This document shows positions 1-8,868 of a DNA stretch of 64,000 bases, piece after piece (the stretch's first letter is position 1; every line of letters starts with the position of its first letter). The stretch is from Sandaracinus amylolyticus (GTDB lineage Bacteria > Myxococcota_A > Polyangia > Polyangiales > Sandaracinaceae), in contig NZ_CP070225.1 in the NCBI RefSeq assembly GCF_021631985.1, positions 8,184,001-8,248,000 on the forward strand. The letters run 5' to 3'. The notes beneath the pieces are model-generated. The model worked only from the letters and a program-made list of their open reading frames with translations, had not been told where the DNA came from and made no database searches. A program made the position numbers and the translations under genes.

Positions 1-852
1 TATCGCGCGCGGAGCGAGCCGCTGCCGCCCGAGGCGAGCCCGTGGCGCGCGTTCGAGCGCGTGTTCGGCGATGCGTCGGTCGACCCCGACGCGGCGCGTC
101 GTCGCCTCGCGCTGCGGCAGAGCGTGCTCGATCACAACGTCGCGGAGTACGAGCGCTTGAGCGCGCGCCTCGCGACGCCGGATCGCCAGCGTCTCGAGCT
201 GCACCTCGAGACGATCCGCGACATCGAGCGCCGGATCGGCGCGCCGGGCGCGCTCGGCGCGGAGTGCCGCATCCCCGAGATCGGCGCCGCGATCGATCAC
301 CGGAGCGCCGAGAACTTCCCGGAGATCGTGCGCCTGCAGAGCGACATCATGTGCATGGCGTTCGCGTGCGGGCTCACGAACGTGGGCTCGATCCAGTGGA
401 CGAATTCGGTCGGCAACATCCCGTTCCCGCACCTCGGGGTGACCGAGAACCATCACGATCTCTCGCACGAGGGCGACAGCAACACCGACGCGGTGGAGAA
501 GCTCGTCCGGATCAACACCTGGTACGCCGAGCAGTACGCGTACTTGCTCGAGCGCCTCGCGAGCACGCCCGAGGGCGAGGGCTCGATGCTCGACAACACC
601 GTCGTGCTCTGGGTGAACGAGCTCGGGAAGGGCAACAGCCACACGCTGCGCGACATCCCGTTCGTGCTCGCGGGCAACGTCGCGAACGACGACGGGACGC
701 CGCACTTCCGGACCGGGCGCTACCTGCAGCTCGATGGCGACGAGACCCCGCACAACGATCTCCTGGTGTCGCTGTGCCAGGCGTTCGGCATCGAGACCGA
801 CGTGTTCGGCGATCGCGACTTCTGCAACGGACCGCTGCCCGGGCTGACGTGA
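1..852 (+). CDS. DUF1552 family protein, 3' part
   Basis: The gene enters from the left edge already in frame, and 283 codons are visible up to TGA 850-852. The sequence resembles the C-terminal two thirds of DUF1552 proteins, which are exported proteins of unknown function common in myxobacteria and planctomycetes. Supporting stretches are the ENFPEIVRLQSDIM segment, the NHHDLSHEGD segment, and a late VLWVNELGKGNSHTL segment. The N-terminus, including any signal peptide, lies outside the window. A palindromic repeat starts 4 bases after the stop. The function is unknown and the family call is made from memory of the family. Confidence 0.75.
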   Translation, partial: YRARSEPLPPEASPWRAFERVFGDASVDPDAARRRLALRQSVLDHNVAEYERLSARLATPDRQRLELHLETIRDIERRIGAPGALGAECRIPEIGAAIDHRSAENFPEIVRLQSDIMCMAFACGLTNVGSIQWTNSVGNIPFPHLGVTENHHDLSHEGDSNTDAVEKLVRINTWYAEQYAYLLERLASTPEGEGSMLDNTVVLWVNELGKGNSHTLRDIPFVLAGNVANDDGTPHFRTGRYLQLDGDETPHNDLLVSLCQAFGIETDVFGDRDFCNGPLPGLT

Positions 853-856
853 GGGA

Positions 857-950
857 GTGTCCAAAATCGGCTCGCCGGCGGAGACCCTCCCGTCCGCGTG
901 CGCCGCACGCTCCCGTGCGGGCCCTCCGCCAGCGAGCACTCCAGCTCGAC
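857..950 (+). repeat. Stop-adjacent palindromic repeat, copy 1
   Basis: This 94-bp element begins with GTGTCCAAAATCGGCTCG just after the DUF1552 stop codon. Its outer arms pair (GCTCGCCGGCGGAG with CTCCGCCAGCGAGC). Inside is a second hairpin, GCGTGC-GCC-GCACGC. The 3' end reads GCACTCCAGCTCGAC. Related copies lie at 3524-3604 (completed at 5351), 19028, 27746 and 46706. The position and structure suggest an RNA 3'-end element or terminator, which is an inference. Confidence 0.85.
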
Positions 951-1044
951 TGAGGACTGCCGACCTCAGCGTGGTCTGGCACGACGCGCGCTAACCGGAC
1001 CGGGCGGCAGCACGCGCCGTTCGCGCGTGGTCAGGGGAACGTAC

Positions 1045-1725
1045 GTGGGGAGCTGGGGAGCACGGCGCACACGAGTGCGCGTTTCGGCGGTCGTCGTCGC
1101 GGTCGCGATCGGCGGGTGCGGGCGCATCGGGTTCGACCCGATCCAGCCCGACGCGCCCATCATGCTCGCGGATGCGGGGAGCGCGGAGGATGCGTCGATC
1201 GAGATCGATGCGGCGAGTCAGGAGGACGACGCAGGCGCGATCGAAGAGGTCGATGCGGGCAGCGACGCGAGCGTGCCGGTGATCGACGGCGGGAGCTGCA
1301 CGGTCGTGATGCTGCGCGCGAGCGAGTGCACCGATCCGCCGCGCACCAGCGTCGCCAGCCACGCGTTCTCGCCGGCGCGCTCGGTGACGATCCCGCTGTG
1401 GCTCGACGTGAGCGACGGGAACGCGGGCGATCACTGGACCCGGCTCGAGCTCGAGCGCGTGGATGGGACGTGGATCTCGTGCTGCTACCAGGGCGGCTCG
1501 AGCGAGCCCGATCCCCAGAGCACGGTCGAGATCGCGCGCGGGCAGCGCTACGTGTTCGAGCGATGCGTCGAGGGCGAGCGTGCGTCGTGCCCGTCGACGC
1601 GGTCGCGGCTCGCGATCGTGCCGACCTCGAGCATCGAGGTCACGAGCGCGCGGCTCCGGGTGATCGACGGCGCGCCTTCGTTCGGGGTGACCGAGGTGGA
1701 GTGGCCGCTCGAGGCGTGCCCCTGA
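1045..1725 (+). CDS. Putative lipoprotein with Asp/Ala-rich linker
   Basis: This 226-residue protein has an arginine-containing n-region, a short hydrophobic core and a lipobox ending at Cys25 (AIGGC). An acidic linker of repeated Asp-Ala units follows to about residue 85, then a Cys-containing globular domain. The GTG at 1045 was chosen because AGGGGA lies 7-8 bases upstream; GTG 1075 is an alternative that still keeps the lipobox. The frame is open back to 898, but that extension is translated repeat sequence. No family is recognised. The protein is probably anchored in a membrane and faces the periplasm or cell surface. Confidence 0.65.
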   Translation: MGSWGARRTRVRVSAVVVAVAIGGCGRIGFDPIQPDAPIMLADAGSAEDASIEIDAASQEDDAGAIEEVDAGSDASVPVIDGGSCTVVMLRASECTDPPRTSVASHAFSPARSVTIPLWLDVSDGNAGDHWTRLELERVDGTWISCCYQGGSSEPDPQSTVEIARGQRYVFERCVEGERASCPSTRSRLAIVPTSSIEVTSARLRVIDGAPSFGVTEVEWPLEACP

Positions 1726-1770
1726 GCGCCGACTGGCCCGCGGACGCGGGGCGTCGTATCAGCGGCGCCC

Positions 1771-3519
1771 ATGCGGAACCTCCTCGTCTTCCTCTCGATC
1801 GCGCTCGCCGGGTGTGGCGGCGCGATGCACGTCGCGTCCTCGGGCTCGCTGGGCGCCGAGCGCTCGCAACCAGCGGCTCAGTTCCCGTCGCGCGATCAGC
1901 TCGATCACATCGTGGCCTCGACGCCGGCCTCCACGCGCCCAGCCGCGCCGACCGCGTTGTGGCCCGACGCCTGGACGCTCGCCGGCCCCTTCCCCGACGA
2001 CGATCCGCGCGCGCCGTTCGCGCCCGCGACGCCGCTCGAGGCGATCGGGCCCGAGGTCGCCGCGCGCATGTCGGGCGCGCCCACGATCTCGCGCGCGGTG
2101 ACGTGTGGTGCGCGCGAGGTCGCGCGTCATCTCGCGGCGCACCCGGGCGCGGTGGACACCCGGCTCGCGCACTTCGCGCTCACGCGCTGCGGCTCGACCG
2201 CGATCCGATTCTTCGTCGAGTCGAGCCAGGTGACCGTGCCCGCGAGCACGACCGACGCGGCGCTCCTCGCGACCTACGCCGAGCCGCTCCGCACGATGGC
2301 GCGCGAGCGCTTCACGACGCTCACCCAGCAGGGCGCGACCCACGTCGGCATGCACGTCGAGCGCGCGCCGAGCGGGCTCGTGGTCGCAGCGTTCGTCGGT
2401 GCGATCGAAGACCTCGACCTCACGACGCGCGCGCCGCTGGTGCAGGGCGACGGCGTGGTGCTGCGCGGGCGCATGCGCAGCGCGGCGCAGCACGTCGAGG
2501 CGTTCGTCACGTTCGGCCCCGCCGACTTCGCGCACTGCGCGATCGCGCCCGACGTCGCGCTGCCCGAGATCGCGATCCGCTGCCCGATGCACCTCGACGA
2601 TCGCATGGCGCGCGTCGAGATCATGGCGTTCCCGCCGGGCCGTCTGCTCGGGCATGCGGTCGGTCGCGTGCTGCTGCGCCGCGACGAGGCGACGACGATG
2701 CCGGCGCTCGAGGTCGACCCCGCGCTCGCGACCGCGGGCGAGCCCGGCGCGCTCGTCGAGGCGCTGATGGCGCGCGCGAACGCGCTGCGCGCGCAGACCG
2801 GTCGTGCGCCGCTCGCGCTCGAGCTCGCGCAGAGCGCGACGTTGCAGGGCCTCGTGCCGAGCTGGATCGCTGCGCACGCCGGAGATCAGTCGGACGTCGC
2901 CGACGTGATCGGGCTCGGAGTGATGGCGGGATGGAACGTCTCGGGTGGCACCATCCGCGACGCGCGCCTCGGTTCGGCGGCGGTGGTCGCGACGCGCCAC
3001 GCGGGCGAGTGGCTCGCGCTGCTGGTCGAAGATCCGTGGACGCGCGCGGTGCTGCTCGATCCCGAGATGCGCGGCGCGGCGATCGGGGTGCGCTGGGACG
3101 CGGAGCAGCAGGCGTTCGTGGGGCTGCTCGCGACGTACGCGTTCTTCGAGGGCACCGAGCTCGAGCGGGCGCGCGAGCAGGTGATGCGCTCGCTCGTCGC
3201 GGCGCGCGCCGCGCGTGGTCTCGCGGCGCCGTCGTTCGTCGGGAACATCCCGGGCATGCAGCAGGCGAGCGCCGCGGTGCAGCGCGGGACGCGCTCCCCG
3301 GGCCAGGCCCTCGAGGCGGTGATGAACGAGACCGCGTCGCGGGCGCCGGGACGACGGGTGCAGGCGCTCTTGATGGAAGGCCTCGCGCCCGATCAGCTCG
3401 CGTGGCCCGACGAGCTCGTCGCGCGCCCCTCGCTCCGGCTCGGCGTGGGCCTCGCGTGGCATCGCGTGCCCGGCGCGGCGTGGGGCCAGTACGCGGTGAT
3501 GGTGATCGTGCTCGATTGA
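1771..3519 (+). CDS. Lipoprotein with CAP/SCP-like domain
   Basis: The 582-residue product starts with a signal peptide and a lipobox at Cys15 (ALAGC). The second half looks like a CAP (SCP/YkwD) fold: a helix with NALRAQTGRAPL, then WTRAVLLDPEMRGAAIGV, then a strand with FVGLLATY, which matches the usual CAP order of helix, SPxHRxNLL-type segment and final strand. The canonical CAP histidines are not clearly present, so activity is doubtful. The N-terminal half has no recognised domain. The gene stands alone, followed 4 bases later by repeat copy 2. The CAP call is moderate. Confidence 0.6.
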   Translation: MRNLLVFLSIALAGCGGAMHVASSGSLGAERSQPAAQFPSRDQLDHIVASTPASTRPAAPTALWPDAWTLAGPFPDDDPRAPFAPATPLEAIGPEVAARMSGAPTISRAVTCGAREVARHLAAHPGAVDTRLAHFALTRCGSTAIRFFVESSQVTVPASTTDAALLATYAEPLRTMARERFTTLTQQGATHVGMHVERAPSGLVVAAFVGAIEDLDLTTRAPLVQGDGVVLRGRMRSAAQHVEAFVTFGPADFAHCAIAPDVALPEIAIRCPMHLDDRMARVEIMAFPPGRLLGHAVGRVLLRRDEATTMPALEVDPALATAGEPGALVEALMARANALRAQTGRAPLALELAQSATLQGLVPSWIAAHAGDQSDVADVIGLGVMAGWNVSGGTIRDARLGSAAVVATRHAGEWLALLVEDPWTRAVLLDPEMRGAAIGVRWDAEQQAFVGLLATYAFFEGTELERAREQVMRSLVAARAARGLAAPSFVGNIPGMQQASAAVQRGTRSPGQALEAVMNETASRAPGRRVQALLMEGLAPDQLAWPDELVARPSLRLGVGLAWHRVPGAAWGQYAVMVIVLD

Positions 3520-3523
3520 GAGA

Positions 3524-3604
3524 GTGTCCAAAATCGGCTCGCTGGCGGAGGGCCCTCCCGTCCGCGTGCGCCGCACGCTCCCGTGCGGGTCCCCCGCCAG
3601 CGAG
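3524..3604 (+). repeat. Stop-adjacent palindromic repeat, copy 2 (left part)
   Basis: This copy starts GTGTCCAAAATCGGCTCG, 4 bases after the stop of the preceding lipoprotein gene, and matches copy 1 closely up to GCCAGCGAG at 3604. There the match stops. The missing tail (CACTCC...) resumes at 5351, so the copy is interrupted by the IS110-type element. Confidence 0.85.
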
Positions 3605-3671
3605 TCGGCTGTAGGAGAGTTGGGGACGCCTCGAATAGACAGTCGAAACTGCCGTGCAGGAGGTCGTCCCC

Positions 3672-4990
3672 GTGGGCAAGCGTACCTATCGAACCGTCGA
3701 GATCCAACACGTCGACGCGAGCAAGCTCGCCAGTGCGCTCGGAGCGAGCTGCATCGTCGCGATCGACCTCGCGAAGACGAAGATGTTCGCTGGCTTCGCG
3801 AGCGCAGCGGGTCGCTGCGTCGAGATCGTGCGCTTCGAGCACCCGAAGCAGACGCGACTGTTCCTCGAGCTGCTCTGCCGTCTCCGCGAGCTCGGCGTCG
3901 CGCTCGAGGTCGCGATGGAGCCGACGGGCGTCTACGGCGACGCGCTGCGCTACCAGCTCACGCTGCGCGAGATTCCCGTGTTCCGCGTGGACGCCAAGAA
4001 GGTCCACGATGCGGCCGAGCTGCTCGACGGAGTGCCGAGCCTGCACGACGCCAAGGCGTGCACGCTGCTCGCGCATCTCCACGCGCAAGGCATCTCGAAG
4101 CGCTGGAAAGAGCGGAGCGCAGTCCAGAGGGCGATGCGCAGTCTGATCGACGAGCGCGACCTCTACGCTCGACCTTTCGAGACCGCATACGGACGGCTCG
4201 AAGCGCTCGTCGCGCGTCACTGGCCCGAGCTCTCCCAGCACCTCGACATGGATGCCGCATGGCACCTGCACTTGCTCTGCGAGATGCCCGGGCCTGCCGA
4301 AGTCCGCGCCAGACGCGGCGATGCGGTCGAGTTGCTCCGACGCGTCTCGCGCGCGGCGCTCTCCTTCGAGCGCATCGAGCAGATCGTCGGCTGCGCCGTC
4401 GGCTCGCTCGGCGAGTCGATGCACGATCAGGAGCGCTCGTTCCTTCGCTCGCTCGCGCGTCACATGCTCTCGTTGCGCGAGCACATCCGCGATGTCGACA
4501 AGCGCATCGAAGCCGAGCTCGCCAATCATCGCGAGCTCCACTCGATGCGCGCCGCGTTCGGTGCCGTCACGACCGCTGCGCTCGTCGCCGACCTCGGCAA
4601 TCCCGCCGACTACGAATCGTCCGCGTCCTTCGAGAAGGCGATGGGCCTCAACCTCAGGGTCCAGAGCAGCGGCAACAACGCCGGGCAGCACACGATCCAC
4701 ATCACGAAACGCGGCCCCGGACGCGCGCGCCGGTATCTCTTCCTCGCGCGCTGCGCTTCGTGCAGAGCGACCCCGTCGCGCGTGAGTGGTACCGAGCGCG
4801 AAAAGGCTACCGCGCCGAGATCAAGCTCAAGGCCGTCGTCGCGCTGATGCGGAAGCTCGCGCGCGCGATGGTCCACGTCGCGCGAGGAGCGCCCTTCGAT
4901 GCGACCAAGCTTTTCGACACACGATCGATGACCGCTGTGAGCGCGTCGCCTTCACGCGACGCAACCCAATCTTCGCTCGCCGGCTCCTGA
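3672..4990 (+). pseudogene. IS110-family transposase (DEDD), one-base frameshift
   Basis: Start GTG 3672 has AGGAGG 8 bases upstream. The N-terminal DEDD catalytic domain shows Asp32 (IVAIDLAKTK), Glu83 (AMEPTGVYG) and Asp126 (LHDAKACTLLA). The C-terminal transposase_20 region shows AAFGAVTTAALVADLG and the KAMGLNLRVQSSGNN segment. At about 4747 the frame shifts by one base: frame 3 ends as junk at 4847, while frame 2 continues with LRFVQSDPVAREWYRARKGY and on to TGA 4988. The expected Leu-Ala-Ala-Leu would read ctcgcggcgctg, but the sequence is ctcgcgcgctg, so one G appears lost. The gene may be inactive, may frameshift, or may carry a sequencing error. Confidence 0.88.
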
Positions 4991-5350
4991 CGGCGCGCTT
5001 CGCGCTCTCTTCTCTTCGCTTCCGCTCCAAGGCGCGAAGATCGAGCGGGTGACGCTCACCTGGGTGCTGAGCCCCGAGAGGCTGCACCGCGAGTCCCAGC
5101 GCACCCTCGAGATCGACGCGGCGGGCGAAATGCCCAACGAGGCCGACCCGACGCCGCTCACGCGGACGTCCGACAAGACAGTTCGGGCCTATCCGTCCCG
5201 TCGCTCTCCGATCCGACCGCCTGAAGCCACCGCACACCAAGCCTCCATCGCGGCGAGTCACCTCGCGCAAGAAGGGCCCGGTGTGCGGATCAGCGGGTGC
5301 GAGAAGCGCCCGATCCGTCGATCACGCGCGTCCGCACTTGACTACGACAG
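4991..5350 (+). other. Non-coding right end of the IS110-type element
   Basis: About 360 bp follow the transposase stop without a plausible gene. The stretch ends with the right subterminal inverted repeat (5328-5336), 14 bases before the junction with the split host repeat. By analogy with IS1111-type elements it is the likely place for a bridge RNA. I could not verify a fold or target/donor guide loops by eye. Confidence 0.45.
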
Positions 5351-5363
5351 CACTCCAGGTGGA
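5351..5363 (+). repeat. Stop-adjacent palindromic repeat, copy 2 (right remnant)
   Basis: CACTCCAGGTGGA at 5351-5363 matches the tail seen in copies 1, 4 and 5 (GCACTCC(A/G)GCTGGAC on the element's own strand) and continues the part that stops at 3604. It supports insertion of the IS element into a pre-existing repeat. Confidence 0.7.
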
Positions 5364-5367
5364 TTGA

Positions 5368-6417
5368 TCACTCGAGCGCGGGGAGCAGCCCGTCGATCGC
5401 CGTGCGCGCCGCGTCGTCGAGCGCGGCGCGCGCGCGGGTGATCGACGAGGCCACGTAGCGCATGCGCACCACGCGCACGTACTGCCGCTCGGCCTCGGGA
5501 TCGCTCGCGCGCACCAGCACCCCCACGAGGCGCCCGTCGCGATCGAACGCGCCGCCGCCGCTCATGCCGGCGACCGCGTGGCCCTCGACGATCGCCTCGA
5601 CCTCGGGCTCGTACGCGATGTCGCCTTCCTCGTCGCCCTGATCGGCGAGCCACTCGATCGCGGCGCGCGCATCGTCGTCGTCGAGCACACGTCCGATCGA
5701 GAACGCGCCGCCCTCGGGGCCGGCCTGCGGGTACCCGATCAACATCACGAGCGAGCCCGGGGTCGCGTCGACGAACGAGCGCTCGTCATCGGCGAGCCCG
5801 CCTGGGTCGTGGATCGCGAGCGCGCTGCGCTCCGCGAACGTCGGCGGCATCGGCGCCAGGAGATCGTCCTGGGCGCGATGGCCGTCGACGAGCCCGACGA
5901 ACAGGTCGTGGCGCGGGAGGATCGTCGTGACGTCCTGGTGCTGCGCGGCCGGGATCGCCGGGCGGTACGTGATCCACTGGGGCGACACGAAGGTGCGATC
6001 GATCGCGCCGCTCGCAGTGCGCACCCGGACGCGCATGATCCCGAGCTCGTCGTCGCTCGGTGCCGCGAGGCGCTCGGCCACGTCGGTGCCGGGCTCACCA
6101 CCGAACCATCCGGGACCGAGCACGTGCACCGCGCCCACCATCACGCCGAGCGGTGGCTCGCTGGTCGTGCGCGTCGACCAGATCACCGCGCTCGCGAAGC
6201 CGTTCACGAGCACACGGCCCCGCACCGCGTCGGCCCAGCCGCGGCACGTCGCGTGACCGGTCGCGATCTGGGCCTCGAGGTCGAGCAGCGCGGTCGGCGT
6301 GTCACAGCCCGACGCGCTCGCGTCGAGCGGCACCGCCGCGTCGATCGGTCGATCGTCGGCGCGGCTGCACGCGGCGAGCGAGAGCGCGATCCCGAGGAGC
6401 CACCCTGTCCTGGTCAT
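5368..6417 (-). CDS. Lipoprotein with trypsin-like serine protease motif
   Basis: The 349-residue product has a signal peptide with lipobox Cys17 (SLAAC), followed by a short acidic linker. Near the C-terminus GMSGGGAFDRDGRLVGVLV matches the active-site serine block of chymotrypsin-fold proteases (GxSGG followed by a G-V-L-V strand). A clear catalytic histidine (TAAHC-like) block is not obvious; VMVGAVHVLG is the best candidate for that region, so activity is uncertain. ATG 6423 (two codons upstream) is an equally good start. The stop lies 4 bases right of the split repeat remnant. Confidence 0.6.
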   Translation of the reverse strand: MTRTGWLLGIALSLAACSRADDRPIDAAVPLDASASGCDTPTALLDLEAQIATGHATCRGWADAVRGRVLVNGFASAVIWSTRTTSEPPLGVMVGAVHVLGPGWFGGEPGTDVAERLAAPSDDELGIMRVRVRTASGAIDRTFVSPQWITYRPAIPAAQHQDVTTILPRHDLFVGLVDGHRAQDDLLAPMPPTFAERSALAIHDPGGLADDERSFVDATPGSLVMLIGYPQAGPEGGAFSIGRVLDDDDARAAIEWLADQGDEEGDIAYEPEVEAIVEGHAVAGMSGGGAFDRDGRLVGVLVRASDPEAERQYVRVVRMRYVASSITRARAALDDAARTAIDGLLPALE

Positions 6418-6480
6418 GCCCATGGAGTGGCCACGTGACCCGCATTTCGTCTCGGGTTTCTCGCGCCTACGTTCCCTCTC

Positions 6481-8868
6481 GTGATCGAGCGCGACGTGTT
6501 CGAGATCGCGCCCTGGGAGATCGCCGAGCGATCGCTGCACCTCGATCTGCTCGGGGCGACGGAGTCGGTGTTCGCGTTGTCGAACGGCCACATCGGCCTG
6601 CGCGGCAACCTCGACGAGGGCGAGCCCCATCGCGAGCCCGGCTCTTACCTCAACGGCTTCTTCGAGGCGCTCCCCCTGCCCTATGCCGAGCCCGGGTACG
6701 GCTATCCCGAGGAGGGCCAGTCGCTGCTCAACGTGAGCAACGGCAAGCTCGTGCGGCTGCTCGTCGACGACGAGCCCTTCGACGTGCGCTACGGGACGCT
6801 CCATCGTCACGAGCGCGTGCTCGATCTGCGCGCGGGCCTGCTGCGGCGCGACGTGGAGTGGACCTCGCCCGCCGGGCAGACGGTGCGGGTCCGCTCGACG
6901 CGCATCGTCTCGTTCGTGCACCGCGCGATCGTGGCGGTCTGCTACGAGGTCGAGGCGGTCGGCGCGCCCGCGCGCATCGTCGTGCAGTCGGGGATCGTCG
7001 CGAACGAGCCGACCATCGTGCACGGCGAGGACGATCCTCGTGCCGCGCAGGCGCTGCGCGGCGCGCTCGCGAGCGAGTACCACACCCACCACGATTGCGA
7101 GGTCGCGCTGGGACATCGAGCGCGGCTGAGCGGCCTGCGCATGGCTGCGGCGCTCGATCACGTGGTCGAGGGCCCCGAGGGAACGGTGTCGGGCGCGGAG
7201 AGCGAGCCCGATCTCGCGCGCGTCACCGTGAGCACCGAGCTCGAGCCCGGTCAGACGCTGCGCGTCGTGAAGCTGCTCGCGTACGGCTGGTCCGCCGAGC
7301 GCTCCATGCCGGCGCTGCGCGATCAGGTCGACGCCGCGCTCTCGGCGGCGCGGCGCACCGGCTGGCAGGGCTTGCTCGACGGGCAGCGTGCGTACCTCGA
7401 CACGGTGTGGGCCCGCGCCGACGTCGAGATCGACGGGGATCCCGAGCTCCAGCAGGCGATGCGGTTCGCGATCTTCCAGGTGGTGCAGGCCGCGGCGCGG
7501 GCGGAGAACCGCGCGATCCCCGCGAAGGGCCTCACGGGCCGCGGCTACGACGGGCACACCTTCTGGGACATGGACACGTACACGCTGCCGGTGCTCACGT
7601 ACACGACGCCCGACGCCGCGCGCGACGCGCTGCGGTGGCGGCACTCGACGCTGCCGCTCGCGCGGGCTCGCGCGGCCCAGCTGCACCTGCGCGGCGCGAG
7701 CTTCCCGTGGCGCACGATCCGCGGCGAGGAGTGCTCCGGCTACTGGCCCGCGGGCACCGCCGCGTTCCACGTGAACGCCGACATCGCCGACGCGGTGCGC
7801 CGCTACGTGAGCGCGACCGGAGACACCGCGTTCGAGCGCGACGAGGGCGTCGAGCTGCTGGTCGAGACCGCGCGCCTCTGGGCCTCGCTCGGGCACCACG
7901 ACGCCGAAGGCGGCTTCCGCATCGACGGCGTCACCGGGCCCGACGAGTACACCGCGCTCTGCGACAACAACACGTTCACGAACCTCATGGCGGCGCGCAA
8001 CTTGCGCACCGCCGCGGATGCCGCGGAGCGACATCCCGATCGCGCGACCGAGCTCGGCGTCGACGCGGACGAGATCGCGCGGTGGCGCGACGCCGCGACC
8101 GCGATCGTCGTGCCGTTCGACACCGAGCTCGGCGTGACCGCGCAGTGCGACGGCTTCACCCGCTTCCGTCGCTGGAGCTTCGAGGACACGCCGCCCGACG
8201 CGTACCCGCTCCTGCTCCACTTCCCGTACTACATTCTCTACTCGAGCCAGGTCGTGAAGCAGGCGGACCTCGTCCTCGCGCTCTTCCTGTGCGGCGAGGA
8301 CATGACGCTCGAGCAGAAGCGGCGCGACTTCGAGCACTACGAGGCGATCACGGTGCGCGACTCCACGCTCTCCGCGTCGATCCAGGGCGTCGTCGCCGCG
8401 GAGGTCGGGCACCTCGAGCTCGCGTACGAGTACTTCCGAGAGACGGCGCTCGTCGATCTGCGCGACATCGCGGGCAACTGCGCGGACGGCCTGCACCTCG
8501 CCGCGCTCTCGGGCGCGTGGCTCGTGGCGATCGCGGGGTTCGGCGGGATGCGCGATCACGGAGACGTGATCGCGTTCGCGCCGCGCCTCGTGGCGCCGAT
8601 CACGCGCCTCGCGTTCCACCTCGTGCTGCGGGGGCGCTGCGTCCGCGTGGAGATCGATCACGGCCACGCGCGCTACCAGCTGATCAGCGGCGATCCGATC
8701 GAGCTCGAGCACCACGGCGCGCGCTTCACGCTCGCGCACGAGGCGACGCGCGTGATGCCGTGCCCGCTGCGCGAGCAGGTGGCGACCGTCGCGCCGCCGC
8801 GGGGACGCGAGCCGCTGCATCGTGGCGCGGGCGCCGACGCGCACCGGCGGCGCGTCACCCAGCGATGA
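6481..8868 (+). CDS. Glycoside hydrolase family 65 phosphorylase
   Basis: The 795-residue product covers the whole GH65 fold: an N-terminal beta-sandwich (SNGHIGLRGN), an (alpha/alpha)6 barrel with GYDGHTFWDMDTY and RGEECSGYWPAGTAAFH, and the catalytic acid Glu489 in GPDEYTALCDNN. The phosphate-site region KQADLVLAL is present. The family splits disaccharides such as trehalose, maltose or kojibiose with phosphate, giving beta-glucose-1-phosphate; the exact substrate cannot be read from sequence. The protein is cytoplasmic, with no signal peptide. Start GTG 6481. It is the first gene of a three-gene operon, its TGA overlapping the next ATG. The beta-phosphoglucomutase two genes on would use its product. 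Confidence 0.9.
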   Translation: MIERDVFEIAPWEIAERSLHLDLLGATESVFALSNGHIGLRGNLDEGEPHREPGSYLNGFFEALPLPYAEPGYGYPEEGQSLLNVSNGKLVRLLVDDEPFDVRYGTLHRHERVLDLRAGLLRRDVEWTSPAGQTVRVRSTRIVSFVHRAIVAVCYEVEAVGAPARIVVQSGIVANEPTIVHGEDDPRAAQALRGALASEYHTHHDCEVALGHRARLSGLRMAAALDHVVEGPEGTVSGAESEPDLARVTVSTELEPGQTLRVVKLLAYGWSAERSMPALRDQVDAALSAARRTGWQGLLDGQRAYLDTVWARADVEIDGDPELQQAMRFAIFQVVQAAARAENRAIPAKGLTGRGYDGHTFWDMDTYTLPVLTYTTPDAARDALRWRHSTLPLARARAAQLHLRGASFPWRTIRGEECSGYWPAGTAAFHVNADIADAVRRYVSATGDTAFERDEGVELLVETARLWASLGHHDAEGGFRIDGVTGPDEYTALCDNNTFTNLMAARNLRTAADAAERHPDRATELGVDADEIARWRDAATAIVVPFDTELGVTAQCDGFTRFRRWSFEDTPPDAYPLLLHFPYYILYSSQVVKQADLVLALFLCGEDMTLEQKRRDFEHYEAITVRDSTLSASIQGVVAAEVGHLELAYEYFRETALVDLRDIAGNCADGLHLAALSGAWLVAIAGFGGMRDHGDVIAFAPRLVAPITRLAFHLVLRGRCVRVEIDHGHARYQLISGDPIELEHHGARFTLAHEATRVMPCPLREQVATVAPPRGREPLHRGAGADAHRRRVTQR

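Larger units (their letters stand above)
3605..5350 (+). mobile_element. IS110-type insertion sequence (IS1111-like layout)
   Basis: The boundaries come from the split palindromic repeat: the left part ends ...GCGAG at 3604 and the right part restarts CACTCC at 5351. An AG lies at both junctions (3603-3604 and 5349-5350) and could be the duplicated core dinucleotide. Subterminal inverted repeats are visible: TGGGGACGC at 3621-3629, and GCGTCCGCA at 5328-5336, which is its reverse complement with one mismatch. The left flank before the transposase is only 67 bp. The right flank is 360 bp of non-coding DNA. A short left end, long right end and subterminal repeats fit the IS1111 branch, where the guide (bridge) RNA is encoded on the right; that placement is an inference. 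Confidence 0.8.

Noticed and set aside
898-1044. Coding sequence between repeat copy 1 and the lipoprotein start
   Set aside because: The frame is open, but it translates the palindromic repeat and a low-similarity spacer. The signal peptide needs a start at 1045 or 1075.
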